Made by a program: the position numbers and the translations under genes. Source: Olsenella sp. An290 (lineage in GTDB: Bacteria > Actinomycetota > Coriobacteriia > Coriobacteriales > Atopobiaceae). From it: a DNA stretch of 54,813 nt. Location: contig NZ_NFIU01000012.1 in NCBI RefSeq assembly GCF_002159535.1, forward strand, positions 1 to 54,813, given 5' to 3'. Below are positions 23,345 through 32,929 of this stretch, piece after piece. Position 1 is the stretch's first letter. Each line of letters starts with the position of its first letter. The notes under the pieces were generated by a model. It did no database searches. It saw only the letters and a program-made list of their open reading frames with translations, and was not told the DNA's origin.

Positions 23345-26116
23345 TCACCCCGTGTTCTGCAGGCCCGCAGCCACACCGGAGACGGTGCAGAGGATGAGGT
23401 AGAGGAAGCGCTCGCGCTCCTCGGGCGTGAGGGTCTCCCCCTCCGTGCGGAGCTTGCGCAGGGCGAGCGCCTGGGTGACGGAGAGCACGTTCACAAAGGG
23501 CAGGCGCATGCGGATGACGGGGCCGAGCACGCGACGGTGCTCGAGCGGCCACTCGTCGCCCACGATGGCGAGCACCCAGCGGCGCGTGAGCGCCATCTCG
23601 TCGAGGACCTTCTGCGCAAGGTCGTCGCGGTCGCCGAGGGCGAGGTAGAGCCGGGCGATTCGGTCGTCCGTCTTGGAGAGCGACATCTCGATGTTGTCGA
23701 CGAACGTGGTGAAGAGCGGCCACTCGGCATAGGCCTCGCGCAGGCGGTCGAGGTCGCCCAGGCGCTCGCAGGCCGTGCCCAGGCCGTACCACGCGGCCAG
23801 GTTGATGCGCGCCTGGCTCCAGGAGAAGATCCAGGGAATCGTGCGCAGGTCGTCGAGGGACTTGGCGCCCAGGCCGCGCTTGGCGGGACGCGAGCCGATG
23901 GGCATGAGGCCCACCTCGGTGAGCGGGGTCACCGTGGAGAACCACTCGGCGAAGCCCTCCGTGTGGAGGAGCTCGAGGTAGTGCTCGCGCGAGGCGGAGT
24001 CAAGGGCGCTCGCGAGCTCGGCGTACTTGGCCGTGGACTCGGTGTTGACCCACTCGATCGAGGGCGCGGACTGCAGGAGCGTGGCGCCCGCGACCGACTC
24101 CACGTGACGGCGGGCCAGCGTGGGGTCGCCGTAGCGCGCAAAGATGACCTCGCCCTGCTCGGTGAGCTTGAAGCGGCAGTTGACCGAGCCCTTGGGCTGC
24201 GAGAGCACGGCGCGGTTGGCCGGTCCGCCGCCGCGGCCGACGGCGCCGCCGCGGCCGTGCATGAGCACGAGGTCGATGTTGTTCTCCTCCGCCCACTGGG
24301 CGATCGCGGCCTGCGCCGCGTGCAGGACGAGCGTGGCCGAGGTGGGGCCGGCGTCCTTGGAGGAGTCAGAGTAGCCGAGCATGACCTCGAGCCGGCGGCC
24401 GGACTCGGAGAGGCGCCGCTGGACCTCCGGCAGGCGAATCATGGCGTCGAGCGTGGTCACGGCGTTCTCGAGGTCCTCGATCTGCTCGAAGAGCGGGATG
24501 ACGTCGAGCGTGGGGACGTCGGCCTCGTGCGCAAAGGCCAGGTGGGCGAGCTCGTAGACGTCCGCGACGTTCTGCGCCGACTTGGTGAAGGAGATGATGT
24601 AGCGCCGGGCGGCGTCCACGCCGTTTTTGCGCTGGATCTGGCCGATGGCGCGGAAGGTGTCCAGGACCTCGCGCGTCATGGGCTGGAGCTCGCCGTTCTC
24701 CCCCCAGCGGCCGTGCTCGCGAATGTCCTCGAGGGCGCGCGTGTGCACGACCGAGTGCTGGCGGAACTCCATCTCCACCAGGTGGAAGCCAAAGGTCTCG
24801 GCCTGCCAGATGAGCTTCTGCAGGGGGCCGTAGGCCGTGCGCACCGCACCAGACTTGGCAAGGGACAGCTGCACCACACGCAGGTCTGCGATGTAGTCCT
24901 CGGCGCTCCGGTACATGATGTCGGCGGTGCGGCGGACCGTGGCCTCAAGGCGCTCCGCGATGACGAGCATGCACGCGCGGTGCAGCTCGCTCTGGGAGAT
25001 GCCCATGGCGCGCAGCGTGATGGCCTCACTCATCTCGCGCTGGTGGTTCCAGAGGTTGACGAGCTGGTCGGAGGGCGGCGTGGAGGTGGCGTCGAGCGTG
25101 AGGTTGCGCCCCGTGACGCGCGTGGCCTCGGCGAGCGCCTCGAGCACGTGGCTGCGGAACTTCTCCGCCACCTGGCGGCTCACGCGCGCGGTCACGTTGG
25201 GGTTGCCGTCACGGTCCGAGCCGATCCAGCTGCCGGGGTGGAAGAACGCCGGGCAGACGGGCGGCACGGTGCCGGCCTTGTCGCCGAGCTCCCAGTCGTC
25301 GAAGCGGCGGTACACCTCCGGCACCATCTCAAAGAGCGTGTTGTCGAAGATGTCGATGATGGTGTCGGCCTCCTCGACGGGCGTCGGCTTCTTGTGCGCG
25401 ATCGGCGAGGTGCGGAAGAGCGCGTCGATCTCCTGGAGGAGCTTGCGCTCGTTCTCCGCAAGGGCGATGCCGCCGAGCTGGTCGCGCTCCTCGAGGAGCC
25501 CCGCGATGCGGCGGATCTTGCCCTCGACGGCCTTGCGGCGAGCCTCGGTGGGGTGCGCGGTGAAGACCGGGCGGAACTCGAGGCGGCGCAGGAGCGCGAT
25601 GGCCTTGCCGCGGCCGCACTCGTCCACGAGCTGGCGATAGGCCACGGTGATGTCGTTGATCGGGTCCTCGTCCGCCGTGGTGGGGATGGCGCGCTCCCGA
25701 CTGCGCAGCGACCCGACGCGGTAGTTCTCCTCGCAGATGTTGGCAAGGTGGAAGTACGCCACGAAGGCGCGCATGAGGAGGGTGGCGCGCTCCTCGCTCA
25801 GGCCGTCGATGATGCGCTCGAGGTCCTGGAAGGCGGCGAGCTCGTCGCTCGTGTCGCGCTCGTCCGCGTTCGCGCGGATCGCGTCGGCGAGAAGGACGTC
25901 AAAGATGGAGCGCAGCTCCGGGTCGTACTCCTCGAGCACCTTGCGGACGAGTCTCAGGAAGAGCGCCATGTTGTCGCGGATGCTGCCCGGGACGTCGACG
26001 CCCGAGAGCGTCTGGCGCGCGGCGTCCGTGGCGTCTCGCACGGCGTCGGCGAGCGCGCGGTTCGCGCCGGGCATGATAGCGGACTGAGTCGCGGGAAGTT
26101 GGTTCTTCTCGGCCAA
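23345..26116 (-). CDS. ppc: Phosphoenolpyruvate carboxylase
   Basis: A 923-residue PEP carboxylase that fixes bicarbonate onto PEP to give oxaloacetate, replenishing C4 acids, often toward succinate in fermenters. Catalytic landmarks are FTAHPTEARR (His near 190), GSDRDGNPNVT, GYSDSSKDAG, LMHGRGGAVGRGGGP and the invariant C-terminal QNTG. The length is normal. The start is a TTG at 26116 with GGAGG four bases upstream; there is no closer ATG with a ribosome site. The first codons (AEKN) overlap a GCCGAGAAGAACC motif copy. A very long plus-strand frame opposite this gene is only antisense. Confidence 0.97.
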   Translation of the reverse strand: MAEKNQLPATQSAIMPGANRALADAVRDATDAARQTLSGVDVPGSIRDNMALFLRLVRKVLEEYDPELRSIFDVLLADAIRANADERDTSDELAAFQDLERIIDGLSEERATLLMRAFVAYFHLANICEENYRVGSLRSRERAIPTTADEDPINDITVAYRQLVDECGRGKAIALLRRLEFRPVFTAHPTEARRKAVEGKIRRIAGLLEERDQLGGIALAENERKLLQEIDALFRTSPIAHKKPTPVEEADTIIDIFDNTLFEMVPEVYRRFDDWELGDKAGTVPPVCPAFFHPGSWIGSDRDGNPNVTARVSRQVAEKFRSHVLEALAEATRVTGRNLTLDATSTPPSDQLVNLWNHQREMSEAITLRAMGISQSELHRACMLVIAERLEATVRRTADIMYRSAEDYIADLRVVQLSLAKSGAVRTAYGPLQKLIWQAETFGFHLVEMEFRQHSVVHTRALEDIREHGRWGENGELQPMTREVLDTFRAIGQIQRKNGVDAARRYIISFTKSAQNVADVYELAHLAFAHEADVPTLDVIPLFEQIEDLENAVTTLDAMIRLPEVQRRLSESGRRLEVMLGYSDSSKDAGPTSATLVLHAAQAAIAQWAEENNIDLVLMHGRGGAVGRGGGPANRAVLSQPKGSVNCRFKLTEQGEVIFARYGDPTLARRHVESVAGATLLQSAPSIEWVNTESTAKYAELASALDSASREHYLELLHTEGFAEWFSTVTPLTEVGLMPIGSRPAKRGLGAKSLDDLRTIPWIFSWSQARINLAAWYGLGTACERLGDLDRLREAYAEWPLFTTFVDNIEMSLSKTDDRIARLYLALGDRDDLAQKVLDEMALTRRWVLAIVGDEWPLEHRRVLGPVIRMRLPFVNVLSVTQALALRKLRTEGETLTPEERERFLYLILCTVSGVAAGLQNTG

Positions 26117-26377
26117 CGTGCCTCCTTTGTCGGACGTGTGGTCATGAGCTACCTTAGCGCGAGAAGGACGCCGCGGGTAGGACCTCGCAAGAAAGACTCA
26201 ACCGAGAAACCCATTGTTCACGTGGTCCGCCCCTCCGGCGGCAGGGGCTTCTGGCGGGGCCGAGGGAGGCCGGGGCCGAGAGGCGGCCCTGCCCCCACGC
26301 CACGTCGCCGACACTTCCGTCACGTCCCGCGGCTACAATCCTCCACAGGGAACCCCGACGGCGAGAGGACGCCACCC

Positions 26378-27829
26378 ATGGCAGCACACCCGCTCAGGCG
26401 CCTCCTTCGGCGCCGCGGCCCAAAGAACGACGTCACCGTGGTGCCGCGCACCCCGCGCTACGGGGTCGAGCGGCCCGCCGAGCCCGCGCGCGGGCGCGAG
26501 CGCCAGCCCGGCCCCCTCGCGCGCGTGGTCAACGGCTGGTGGAACCGCCTCATCGGCGCGGTCTTTGGCGGGCGCTTCTCAACCGAGACGGAGCAGTACC
26601 TTGCCCACCAGACCAAGCGCGACTACGTGTGCAACACCCTCGGCCAGGCGGCCTGGGGCATGCTCTTCCCGCTGCTGACCCTCATAGCCACCTGGTTCGT
26701 GGGTCCCGAGCAGGCCGGCCTGTTCTCCATGGCGTTCACGGTGGGAACCCTGCTTCTCTTCCTGGCCAACTACGGCGTGCGCACCTATCAGGTCTCGGAC
26801 CTCGACGAGACGCAGTCGTTTCTCGACTACCAGATCAACCGCGTCATGACCTGCGCGCTCATGCTCCTGGTGGGCTGGGTGTGGTGCCAGGTGCGCGGCT
26901 ACGACGCCCAGATGTTCTCCGTCTGCATGGGTGTGCTCGTCTTCCGCGCGGTCGACGGCCTCGCGGACGTCTACGAGGGGCGCCTCCAGCAGAAGGACAA
27001 GCTCTACCTTGCGGGCATCTCGCAGGCGGCGCGCTGCGTGCTCGCGGTGGTCGCCTTCTTCATGGCGCTGCTTCTTACGCGCAGCCTCGCGGTGGCGAGC
27101 TGGGCGCTCGCCGTGGGCGCGGTGGCGTCGCTCGTGGTGCTCTCCCTGCCGCTCGCCTACTTCGAGACCGACCGCTCGCTGCCCGCGAGCGTGCGCGGCG
27201 TGCGCGAGCTCTTTGTCCAGTGCTTCCCGCTGTTCCTTGCGCTCTTCCTCTACAACCTCATCGACTCCGTGCCCAAGTTCGCCATGGAGGGCGCCCTCTC
27301 CTACGACAACCAGCTCTACTACAACGCCATGTACTTCCCCGCCCACGCCATCCTCATGGCCGCGGGCTTCATCTACAAGCCGCAGCTCGTGCGCCTGGCG
27401 CGCATCTGGGACGACCCGGAGAAGCATCGGCGCTTCGATCTTCTCGTCCTTGCCATGATGGGGGTCATCGCGCTCATCACCGGGGCCACCGCGCTTGTCA
27501 TGGGCACGGTGGGCATTCCCGTCATGAGCTTCATGTACGGCCTCGACTTCGAGCGCTTCCGGAGCCTCTGCTACGTGATGGTCGCGACGGGCGGCGTCTG
27601 CGCCTGCATCGACTTCCTCTACCAGATCATCACGGTGCTGCGCGCGCAGGAGCAGGTCTCGCGGCTCTACCTCATCGCGATCGCGTTTGCCGTGCCCGTG
27701 GCGCTGCTGCTCGTCAACTTTGCGGGGCTCGCGGGCGCGGTGGTCGCGAGCCTGGTCTCCATGGCGATCCTGCTGGTGCTGCTGGTGACGGAGTACTTCG
27801 CGATCCGGAGGCGCCTGGGCCGCGGGTAG
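26378..27829 (+). CDS. Polysaccharide/lipid-linked glycan flippase (MATE-like)
   Basis: A 483-residue membrane protein. About 75 basic, Pro-rich cytoplasmic residues are followed by about 12 hydrophobic helices from near residue 85 (TLGQAAWGMLFPLLTLIATW) to the end. Helix order and features such as QAGLFSMAFTVGTLLLFLANYG and a central FETDRSLP loop resemble oligosaccharide flippases of the Wzx/RfbX superfamily, which move lipid-linked sugars across the membrane. I start at ATG 26378 (GAGAGGA upstream). A much longer in-frame extension upstream runs antisense through ppc and is not real. No glycosyltransferases adjoin it, so its glycan is unknown. Confidence 0.75.
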   Translation: MAAHPLRRLLRRRGPKNDVTVVPRTPRYGVERPAEPARGRERQPGPLARVVNGWWNRLIGAVFGGRFSTETEQYLAHQTKRDYVCNTLGQAAWGMLFPLLTLIATWFVGPEQAGLFSMAFTVGTLLLFLANYGVRTYQVSDLDETQSFLDYQINRVMTCALMLLVGWVWCQVRGYDAQMFSVCMGVLVFRAVDGLADVYEGRLQQKDKLYLAGISQAARCVLAVVAFFMALLLTRSLAVASWALAVGAVASLVVLSLPLAYFETDRSLPASVRGVRELFVQCFPLFLALFLYNLIDSVPKFAMEGALSYDNQLYYNAMYFPAHAILMAAGFIYKPQLVRLARIWDDPEKHRRFDLLVLAMMGVIALITGATALVMGTVGIPVMSFMYGLDFERFRSLCYVMVATGGVCACIDFLYQIITVLRAQEQVSRLYLIAIAFAVPVALLLVNFAGLAGAVVASLVSMAILLVLLVTEYFAIRRRLGRG

Positions 27830-27896
27830 CGCGGGGCGCGGGCGGGCGTGTGACCGGAGCGCGGGTGCGAGCAGCCGGGCGCGGGCGGGCCCTCCG

Positions 27897-27973
27897 ATTA
27901 ACGCACAAAAACTGTTTTCATTTCATATATCCCCAGATGACTTTTTCGGAAAAGTCAGATTATGTGCGTTAAT
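27897..27973. repeat. AT-rich nested palindrome, MITE-like
   Basis: ATTAACGCACA (27897-27907) and its exact complement TGTGCGTTAAT (27963-27973) bound a 77-bp AT-rich segment. Within it, TGACTTTT (27938-27945) pairs with AAAAGTCA (27950-27957) across TCGG. The surroundings are very GC-rich. It lies between the convergent flippase and flavin reductase genes. It could serve as a two-way terminator, or be a miniature element with 11-bp terminal repeats. No clear target duplication is visible. Confidence 0.6.
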
Positions 27974-28042
27974 TTTCGCGCCAGTCGGAGACGCAGCCAA
28001 GGGACGTGCCCGGCGCTCGGTGCACCACCCCGCCGCCCCGAG

Positions 28043-28633
28043 CTAGCGCCGCCCGCGCCCCCGTGGCGCGCGCTTGCGGACCGAGTACCCAAAGCTGCCA
28101 AGGCGCCGGCCAAGCTCGAAGTACTCCCCATGGCTGTAGGCCGTCAGGTTTGCGCGCGCAAGGTCAAGCCGGCCTCGGGCGTCGAGCAGGTCCTCCTCAA
28201 CCTGGACCGCGCGGACGTCGGCAATGAACAGGTGGTGGCTCCCCAGCTCCAGCACGTCGCGCACCGCGCACTCCAGGCTGACCGGAGACTCCGCGATGAT
28301 GGGCGCAAGCTCAAGGCTCGACGCGGGCGCGGGAGTGAGGCGGCACTCCTTCCACTTGTCGAAGTCGCGCCCCGAGCGGACGCCGCACCAGTCGCAGGCG
28401 CGCTGCAGCCGCGCCGTGACAAGGTTGACCACAAACTCCCCCGACTCGCGAATAATTCCGTAGCTATGGCGCTCCGGGCGAAGCGAGATCGAGAGCATCG
28501 GAGGGTTGGTGCAGACCGTGCCGGCCCACGCGACGGTCACGATGTTCTTCTCGCCCGCCGCGTTTGCGCAGCTCACCATCACTGCGGGGAGCGGGTAGAG
28601 CATGTTGCCGCCGCGCCAGACCTGCTTTGCCAT
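28043..28633 (-). CDS. Flavin reductase family protein
   Basis: A 196-residue FMN-binding split-barrel protein. MLYPLPAVMVSCANAAGEKN, TVAWAGTVCTNPPMLSISLR and ESGEFVVNL match flavin reductase-like or flavoredoxin domains, which bind FMN in the cytoplasm and transfer electrons or act as oxygen-sensing accessory proteins. GGGAGG precedes ATG 28633. The gene is 9 nt downstream of the fluoride channel gene, so they are likely co-transcribed. The physiological electron partner is unknown. The basic tail (RKRAPRGRGRR) is unusual but short. Confidence 0.85.
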   Translation of the reverse strand: MAKQVWRGGNMLYPLPAVMVSCANAAGEKNIVTVAWAGTVCTNPPMLSISLRPERHSYGIIRESGEFVVNLVTARLQRACDWCGVRSGRDFDKWKECRLTPAPASSLELAPIIAESPVSLECAVRDVLELGSHHLFIADVRAVQVEEDLLDARGRLDLARANLTAYSHGEYFELGRRLGSFGYSVRKRAPRGRGRR

Positions 28634-28642
28634 GTATCCTCC

Positions 28643-29020
28643 CTACGCCGAAGCCAGGGCGGCGCCCAGACGAGCTCCCGCCCACACCGCAACGAGGCAG
28701 GTTACCACGTTGAGCGCGACGTTCGCGGCCGCGGGCGCAAGGTGGCCCGCCTCGATCATCTGCAGCGTCTCGTTGGAGAAGGTCGAGAAGGTGGAGAGGC
28801 CGCCGCAGAGGCCAACCGTGAGCAGCAGGCGTGCGGGCTCGGGCAGCGGCGCGACCGCATGCGCGCCCGTGACCAGCCCGATGAGCAGGCCCGCGAGCAC
28901 GTTGGCAACGAAGGTCCCCGCTGGAAGTCCGGGTGCCAGCGTCGAGAGCGCCAGGCCCAGGCCCCAGCGCGCCACGCTACCCGTCGCGCCGCCCACGGCG
29001 ACGGCAACCAGCTCGATCAT
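28643..29020 (-). CDS. fluC: Fluoride ion channel FluC/CrcB
   Basis: A 125-residue, four-helix protein of the CrcB/Fluc family that lets fluoride leave the cell. Landmarks are GGATGSVARWG (7-17), FVANVLAGLLIG, and GLCGGLSTFSTFSNE, with the sodium- and fluoride-pathway residues of dual-topology channels. I start at ATG 29020, next to GGGGGCCGC; an upstream ATG at 29047 lacks a site. A single gene is expected to make a dual-topology homodimer. I looked for a fluoride riboswitch upstream and saw none. Confidence 0.9.
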   Translation of the reverse strand: MIELVAVAVGGATGSVARWGLGLALSTLAPGLPAGTFVANVLAGLLIGLVTGAHAVAPLPEPARLLLTVGLCGGLSTFSTFSNETLQMIEAGHLAPAAANVALNVVTCLVAVWAGARLGAALASA

Positions 29021-29130
29021 GCGGCCCCCGTTCTCCCCTCGTCCCATGCTGCGACCCGTTGTCGGGCTTGGAACAGTCTATCGCACGCATGGCTGGGCGG
29101 CGGGCGCGAGGCCCGGCCCCTCTCCCCAAG

Positions 29131-29277
29131 ATTGGGTAGCCTGTTTGATATGACTCGTCTTCAAACGCGAAAAAGCGCTCAGGCTCGGGCAAAACCTCGC
29201 AATAACGCGCAATTTCTCTCAGTTTTGGCGTCGTTTGCACCATCCGAGAAGAACCAATATCAAACTCACCACCCAAT
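29131..29277. repeat. Candidate miniature inverted-repeat element 1
   Basis: The left end ATTGGGTAGCCTGTTTGATAT-like (29131-29151) is matched in inverse by the right end ATATCAAACTCACCACCCAAT-like (29257-29277), roughly 21-bp imperfect terminal repeats about 147 bp apart. The inside has no gene; it contains CAAAACCTCGCAATAACGC (related to the 21571 repeats) and a GAGAAGAACC motif at 29246. It lies in the 329-bp gap between the fluoride channel and the ABC exporter. The same ends recur at 41975-42134. Confidence 0.6.
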
Positions 29278-29291
29278 AGCGGAGAGAGAGG

Positions 29292-29319
29292 GGCCCCGAA
29301 CCCCGCGGGCAACGGGGCC
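29292..29319 (-). terminator. Probable ABC exporter operon terminator
   Basis: GGCCCCG (29292-29298) pairs with CGGGGCC (29313-29319), about 30 nt after the exporter stop. On the minus strand CCTCTCTCTCC follows, a pyrimidine-rich but not T-rich tail. Confidence 0.45.
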
Positions 29320-29349
29320 GGGGTCGCCAGGCGTCCCGGTCCCGCGCCC

Positions 29350-31188
29350 CTAGTCCAGCTCCTTGGCGCCGGTCCAGAGCTGCCAGTACTCTCCGCGGCG
29401 GGCGAGAAGCTCGTCGTGCGTGCCGCGCTCGACGATCTGCCCGTGCTCGAGCACGATGATCGCGTCGGCGTTGCGCACGGTGGAGAGTCGGTGCGCGATC
29501 ACGAAGACCGTGCGTCCAGCCATGAGCCCGTCCATGCCGCGCTGGATGAGCGCCTCGGTGCGCGTGTCGATCGAGGACGTGGCCTCGTCGAGGATGAGCA
29601 CCGGCGGGTCCGCCACGGCCGCCCGCGCGATGGCCAGGAGCTGCCGCTGGCCCTGCGAGAGGTTGGCTCCGTCCGCCACCACCGGCGTTTCGTAGCCGCG
29701 CGGCAGACGGGAGATGAAGCCGTCCGCGTTGGCCACGCGCGCGGCCTCGCGGACCTCCTCGTCGGTGGCGTCGAGCTTGCCAAAGCGAATGTTGTCCGCG
29801 ATCGTTCCCGCAAAGAGGTGCGTGTCCTGCAGCACGATTCCCAGCGAGCGACGCAGCGAGGTCTTCTCGATGTCGCGCACGTCGATGCCGTCGTAGGTGA
29901 TCACGCCCGAGCGCACCTCGTAGAAGCGGTTGATGAGGTTGGTGATGGTGGTCTTGCCCGCGCCCGTTGACCCCACGAAGGCGATCTTCTGGCCAGGCTT
30001 GGCGTAGAGGGTGAGGTCATGCAGGACCGTCTGGCCCTCCTCGTAGCCAAAGTCCACGTTGTAGAAGCGGACGTCGCCCTGGAGCGGCACGTGCTCGCCG
30101 CAGATCTCCCACGCCCACCCCGCGGCGCCGGCCGCCACGCGAGCGGCCTCCACGTCGTCGGCGTGCTCGAGCCGCACCTCGCCCTCGTCCACCTCGGGCG
30201 CGAGCTCCATCACGGAGAAGATCCGCTCGGCGCCCGCGAGCGCCGTGAGCAGGAAGTTTCCCTGCTGCGTGAACTGGTTGAGCGGGGCCGTGGCCTGACG
30301 GACAAACACGAGGTAGCTCGCGAGCGACCCCACGTCCATCGAGCCGCCCAGGGCCAGAAGCGCGCCGACCACGGTCACGATCGCATAGTTGACGTAGCCC
30401 ATGCACACCGTGACCGGCACCATCGTGGACGCATAGGCCTGCGCGGAGGTGCCGGCCTCGCGAAGCCGCTCGTTGAGCTCACGGAACCGTGCCACGTTGG
30501 CCGTCTCGTGGTTGAAGACCTTCACGACCTTCTGCCCGGAAATCATCTCCTCCACGTAGCCGTCGAGCCCGCCGAGCTCGGCCTGCTGCCGCGCGAAGAA
30601 CCTCCGGCTCCTGCCGCCGGAGAACCGCACGTAGAGCGCAATCCCCGCGTCACAGGCCAGCGTGATGAGCGTCAGGCGCCAGTCGAGCACCAGGAGCAGC
30701 GTGAGCGTGCCCACGATCTGCACGGCCGCCTGTACGAGGCTCGCAAAGCTGTTGTTGAGCGCCTCCGAGACCGTGTCCACGTCATTGGTGAAGTAGCTCA
30801 TCACGTCGCCGTGGCGCGTGCGGTCAAAGAACGAGAGCGGCAGGCGCTCGATGTGCGCGAAGAGGTCGCGCCGGATGTCAAAGACGACCCTCTGTGCCGC
30901 GCGCACCATGGTCTGCGTGTAGCCCGCGGCAGACGCCACGCCAAGCGCGTAGATGACGGCGGTCAGCGCCACGCCGCGCACGAACGCGTCATAGTCCCCC
31001 GCGCCCACCGCGTTCACGATGGGCTTGATCATGTAGGTCCCCACGAGGTTGGCAAGCCCGGACACCGAGACGAGCACCGCCACCACGGCGAGCATCCAGC
31101 GCGCATGGCTCATGTACGAGAGCAGGCGGCGCAGCGTCCGAAGCACGTTCTGCGGCCGCGCGGGCGCAGCGGTCTGGCGGGCGGGCAT
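29350..31188 (-). CDS. ABC exporter half-transporter, canonical ATPase site
   Basis: A 612-residue exporter: a six-helix membrane domain (about 20-320), then a nucleotide-binding domain with Walker A GSTGAGKTT, signature LSQGQRQ, Walker B LILDEATSSID and switch His in IAHRLSTVRNAD. The catalytic Glu after Walker B is intact. A roughly 30-residue insertion (LEHADDVEAARVAAGAAGW) precedes the ATPase domain. Its ATG at 31188 abuts the TAG of the upstream half-transporter gene, so the two are coupled and likely form a heterodimer of the LmrCD/BmrCD kind exporting drugs or peptides. The substrate is unknown. Confidence 0.92.
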   Translation of the reverse strand: MPARQTAAPARPQNVLRTLRRLLSYMSHARWMLAVVAVLVSVSGLANLVGTYMIKPIVNAVGAGDYDAFVRGVALTAVIYALGVASAAGYTQTMVRAAQRVVFDIRRDLFAHIERLPLSFFDRTRHGDVMSYFTNDVDTVSEALNNSFASLVQAAVQIVGTLTLLLVLDWRLTLITLACDAGIALYVRFSGGRSRRFFARQQAELGGLDGYVEEMISGQKVVKVFNHETANVARFRELNERLREAGTSAQAYASTMVPVTVCMGYVNYAIVTVVGALLALGGSMDVGSLASYLVFVRQATAPLNQFTQQGNFLLTALAGAERIFSVMELAPEVDEGEVRLEHADDVEAARVAAGAAGWAWEICGEHVPLQGDVRFYNVDFGYEEGQTVLHDLTLYAKPGQKIAFVGSTGAGKTTITNLINRFYEVRSGVITYDGIDVRDIEKTSLRRSLGIVLQDTHLFAGTIADNIRFGKLDATDEEVREAARVANADGFISRLPRGYETPVVADGANLSQGQRQLLAIARAAVADPPVLILDEATSSIDTRTEALIQRGMDGLMAGRTVFVIAHRLSTVRNADAIIVLEHGQIVERGTHDELLARRGEYWQLWTGAKELD

Positions 31189-32928
31189 CTACGCCACCTC
31201 CCCACTGATCCCAGATCCTATCTGGGACTCGTAGATCTCCTGGTAGATGTGATCGGAAGCGAGAAGGACCTCGTGCGTGCCGCACGCGTGCACCCTCCCG
31301 TCGTCGAGCACCACGATCTGGTCCGCGTCCATGACCGAGGCCACGCGCTGGGCGATCACGATCTTGGTGACGTCGCCGAGCGTGGCCAGGTTCGCGCGGA
31401 TCCGGGCGTCCGTGGCCATGTCCACGGCGCTCGTGGAGTCGTCGAAGATCAGGACGCGCGGGCGCTTGAGCAGGGCGCGGGCAATGCAGAGGCGCTGGCG
31501 CTGCCCGCCGGAGGCGCCCGCCCCGTTCTGCCCGAGGTCGCCGTCCAGGCCGCCGATGCGGTCCAGGAACTCGTCGGCGCAGGCGAGGCGGCAGGCCTCG
31601 AGCATCTGCTCGTCGGTCGCGTCGGGGTTGCCCCACGCAAGGTTCTCGCGCACGGTCCCCGAGAAGAGCACGTTCTTCTGCAGCACCACGCCGACCGCGT
31701 CGCGCAGGGCGGCAAGGTCGTAGGCGCGCACGTCCCGGCCGCCCACGCGGACCTCCCCCGCGGTCGCGTCGTAGAGGCGGGCGACGAGCTGCACGAGCGT
31801 CGTCTTGCCCGAGCCCGTGCCGCCGAGAATGCCCACCGTGGACCCCGCGGGAAAGGCGAGGGTCACGTCCTCGAGCACGTTCTTCTCGGCATCGGCGGCG
31901 TACTTGAAGGAGACGTGCTCAAAGCTCACGGAGCCGTCGGCGATCTTGGTCACGGCCTGCTCGGGGGAGGCGATCGTGGGCACCTCGGAGAGGACCTCGC
32001 GCACGCGCTCGACGCTCGTGACGGCACGCGCGAGCAGGAGGAACACGTTAGAGATCATCATGAGCGAGTTCACGATCTGGAGCACGTAGCTCATGAAGCC
32101 GGTGAAGGTGCCTACCTGGAGCGTCCCCGCCATGATCATCTGGCCGCCAAACCAGAGGATGCCCACGCAGGTGACGTACATCGTCCCCTGGAAGATGGGG
32201 GTGTTGAGCACGGCCGTCCGGAAGGTGCGCGAGGCCGTCTCGGCAAGGCGCCCGTTCACGTCGGCGAAGCGCTCGGCGACGTGGCCCTCGCGCACGTAGG
32301 CCTTGATCACGCGAATGGCGGCAAGGTCCTCCTGAAGGGCGTCGTTCAGGTGGTCCATCACACTCTGGAGCACGCGGTAGAGCGGCCCCACGCGGCGCAC
32401 CACGAAGAACATGGCCAGGGCCAGGACCGGCATCACCGCAAAGAAGACGAGCGCGAGCTCGGGCGACATGACCCACGCAAAAAGCAGGCCCATCACCAAG
32501 ATCACGGGACCGCGGACGAGCGGGCGCGTTCCCGAGACCAGGGCGTTCTGGATCACCGTGACGTCGGTGGTGAGGCGCGTCACGAGCGAGGAGCTCTCGA
32601 AGTCGTCGAGGTTGGCGAAGGAGAACTCCTGCACGTGCGCGTACTCCGCCTCACGGAGACGCGCGCCGAGGCCCATGGCGGCTCGCGCCGAGAAGCGCGC
32701 GTAGAGGAAGCCGAGCCCCAGCGAGACGAGCGCAAAGAGCAGCATGAGGCCTCCGTTGGCGAGCACCGCGCCAAGGTCGCCCGCAAGGATGCCGTCGTCG
32801 ACGACCGCGGCCATGAGCATGGGGATCACAAGCTCGAGCGAGGTCTCCAGGGCAACGCAGACAACGGCGACGAGGAAGTCACGTCGATAGGGGCCCAGGT
32901 AGCGGGCGATGAGACGGACGCCGTCCAT
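31189..32928 (-). CDS. ABC exporter half-transporter, degenerate ATPase site
   Basis: A 579-residue membrane-plus-ATPase protein. Walker A is GGTGSGKTT, the signature is GASGGQRQR instead of LSGGQ, and Walker B ends VLIFDDSTSAVD, with Asp where catalytic Glu belongs. Such degeneracy is the hallmark of one half of heterodimeric exporters; its partner is the next gene. The start ATG 32928 (MDGVRL) has GGGGGGAGG upstream and lies one base past the MarR stop; the longer frame upstream is a shadow of MarR. It is the second gene of the MarR-exporter operon. Confidence 0.92.
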   Translation of the reverse strand: MDGVRLIARYLGPYRRDFLVAVVCVALETSLELVIPMLMAAVVDDGILAGDLGAVLANGGLMLLFALVSLGLGFLYARFSARAAMGLGARLREAEYAHVQEFSFANLDDFESSSLVTRLTTDVTVIQNALVSGTRPLVRGPVILVMGLLFAWVMSPELALVFFAVMPVLALAMFFVVRRVGPLYRVLQSVMDHLNDALQEDLAAIRVIKAYVREGHVAERFADVNGRLAETASRTFRTAVLNTPIFQGTMYVTCVGILWFGGQMIMAGTLQVGTFTGFMSYVLQIVNSLMMISNVFLLLARAVTSVERVREVLSEVPTIASPEQAVTKIADGSVSFEHVSFKYAADAEKNVLEDVTLAFPAGSTVGILGGTGSGKTTLVQLVARLYDATAGEVRVGGRDVRAYDLAALRDAVGVVLQKNVLFSGTVRENLAWGNPDATDEQMLEACRLACADEFLDRIGGLDGDLGQNGAGASGGQRQRLCIARALLKRPRVLIFDDSTSAVDMATDARIRANLATLGDVTKIVIAQRVASVMDADQIVVLDDGRVHACGTHEVLLASDHIYQEIYESQIGSGISGEVA

Positions 32929-32929
32929 G

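Noticed and set aside
23183-26370. Very long plus-strand open frame (joined to the flippase gene)
   Set aside because: It is antisense to PEP carboxylase; the amino-acid composition is typical of an antisense frame in high-GC DNA, and the flippase has its own start and ribosome site at 26378.
29021-29130. Fluoride riboswitch upstream of the fluoride channel gene
   Set aside because: I could not find the crcB-motif consensus or its pseudoknot pairing in the leader.
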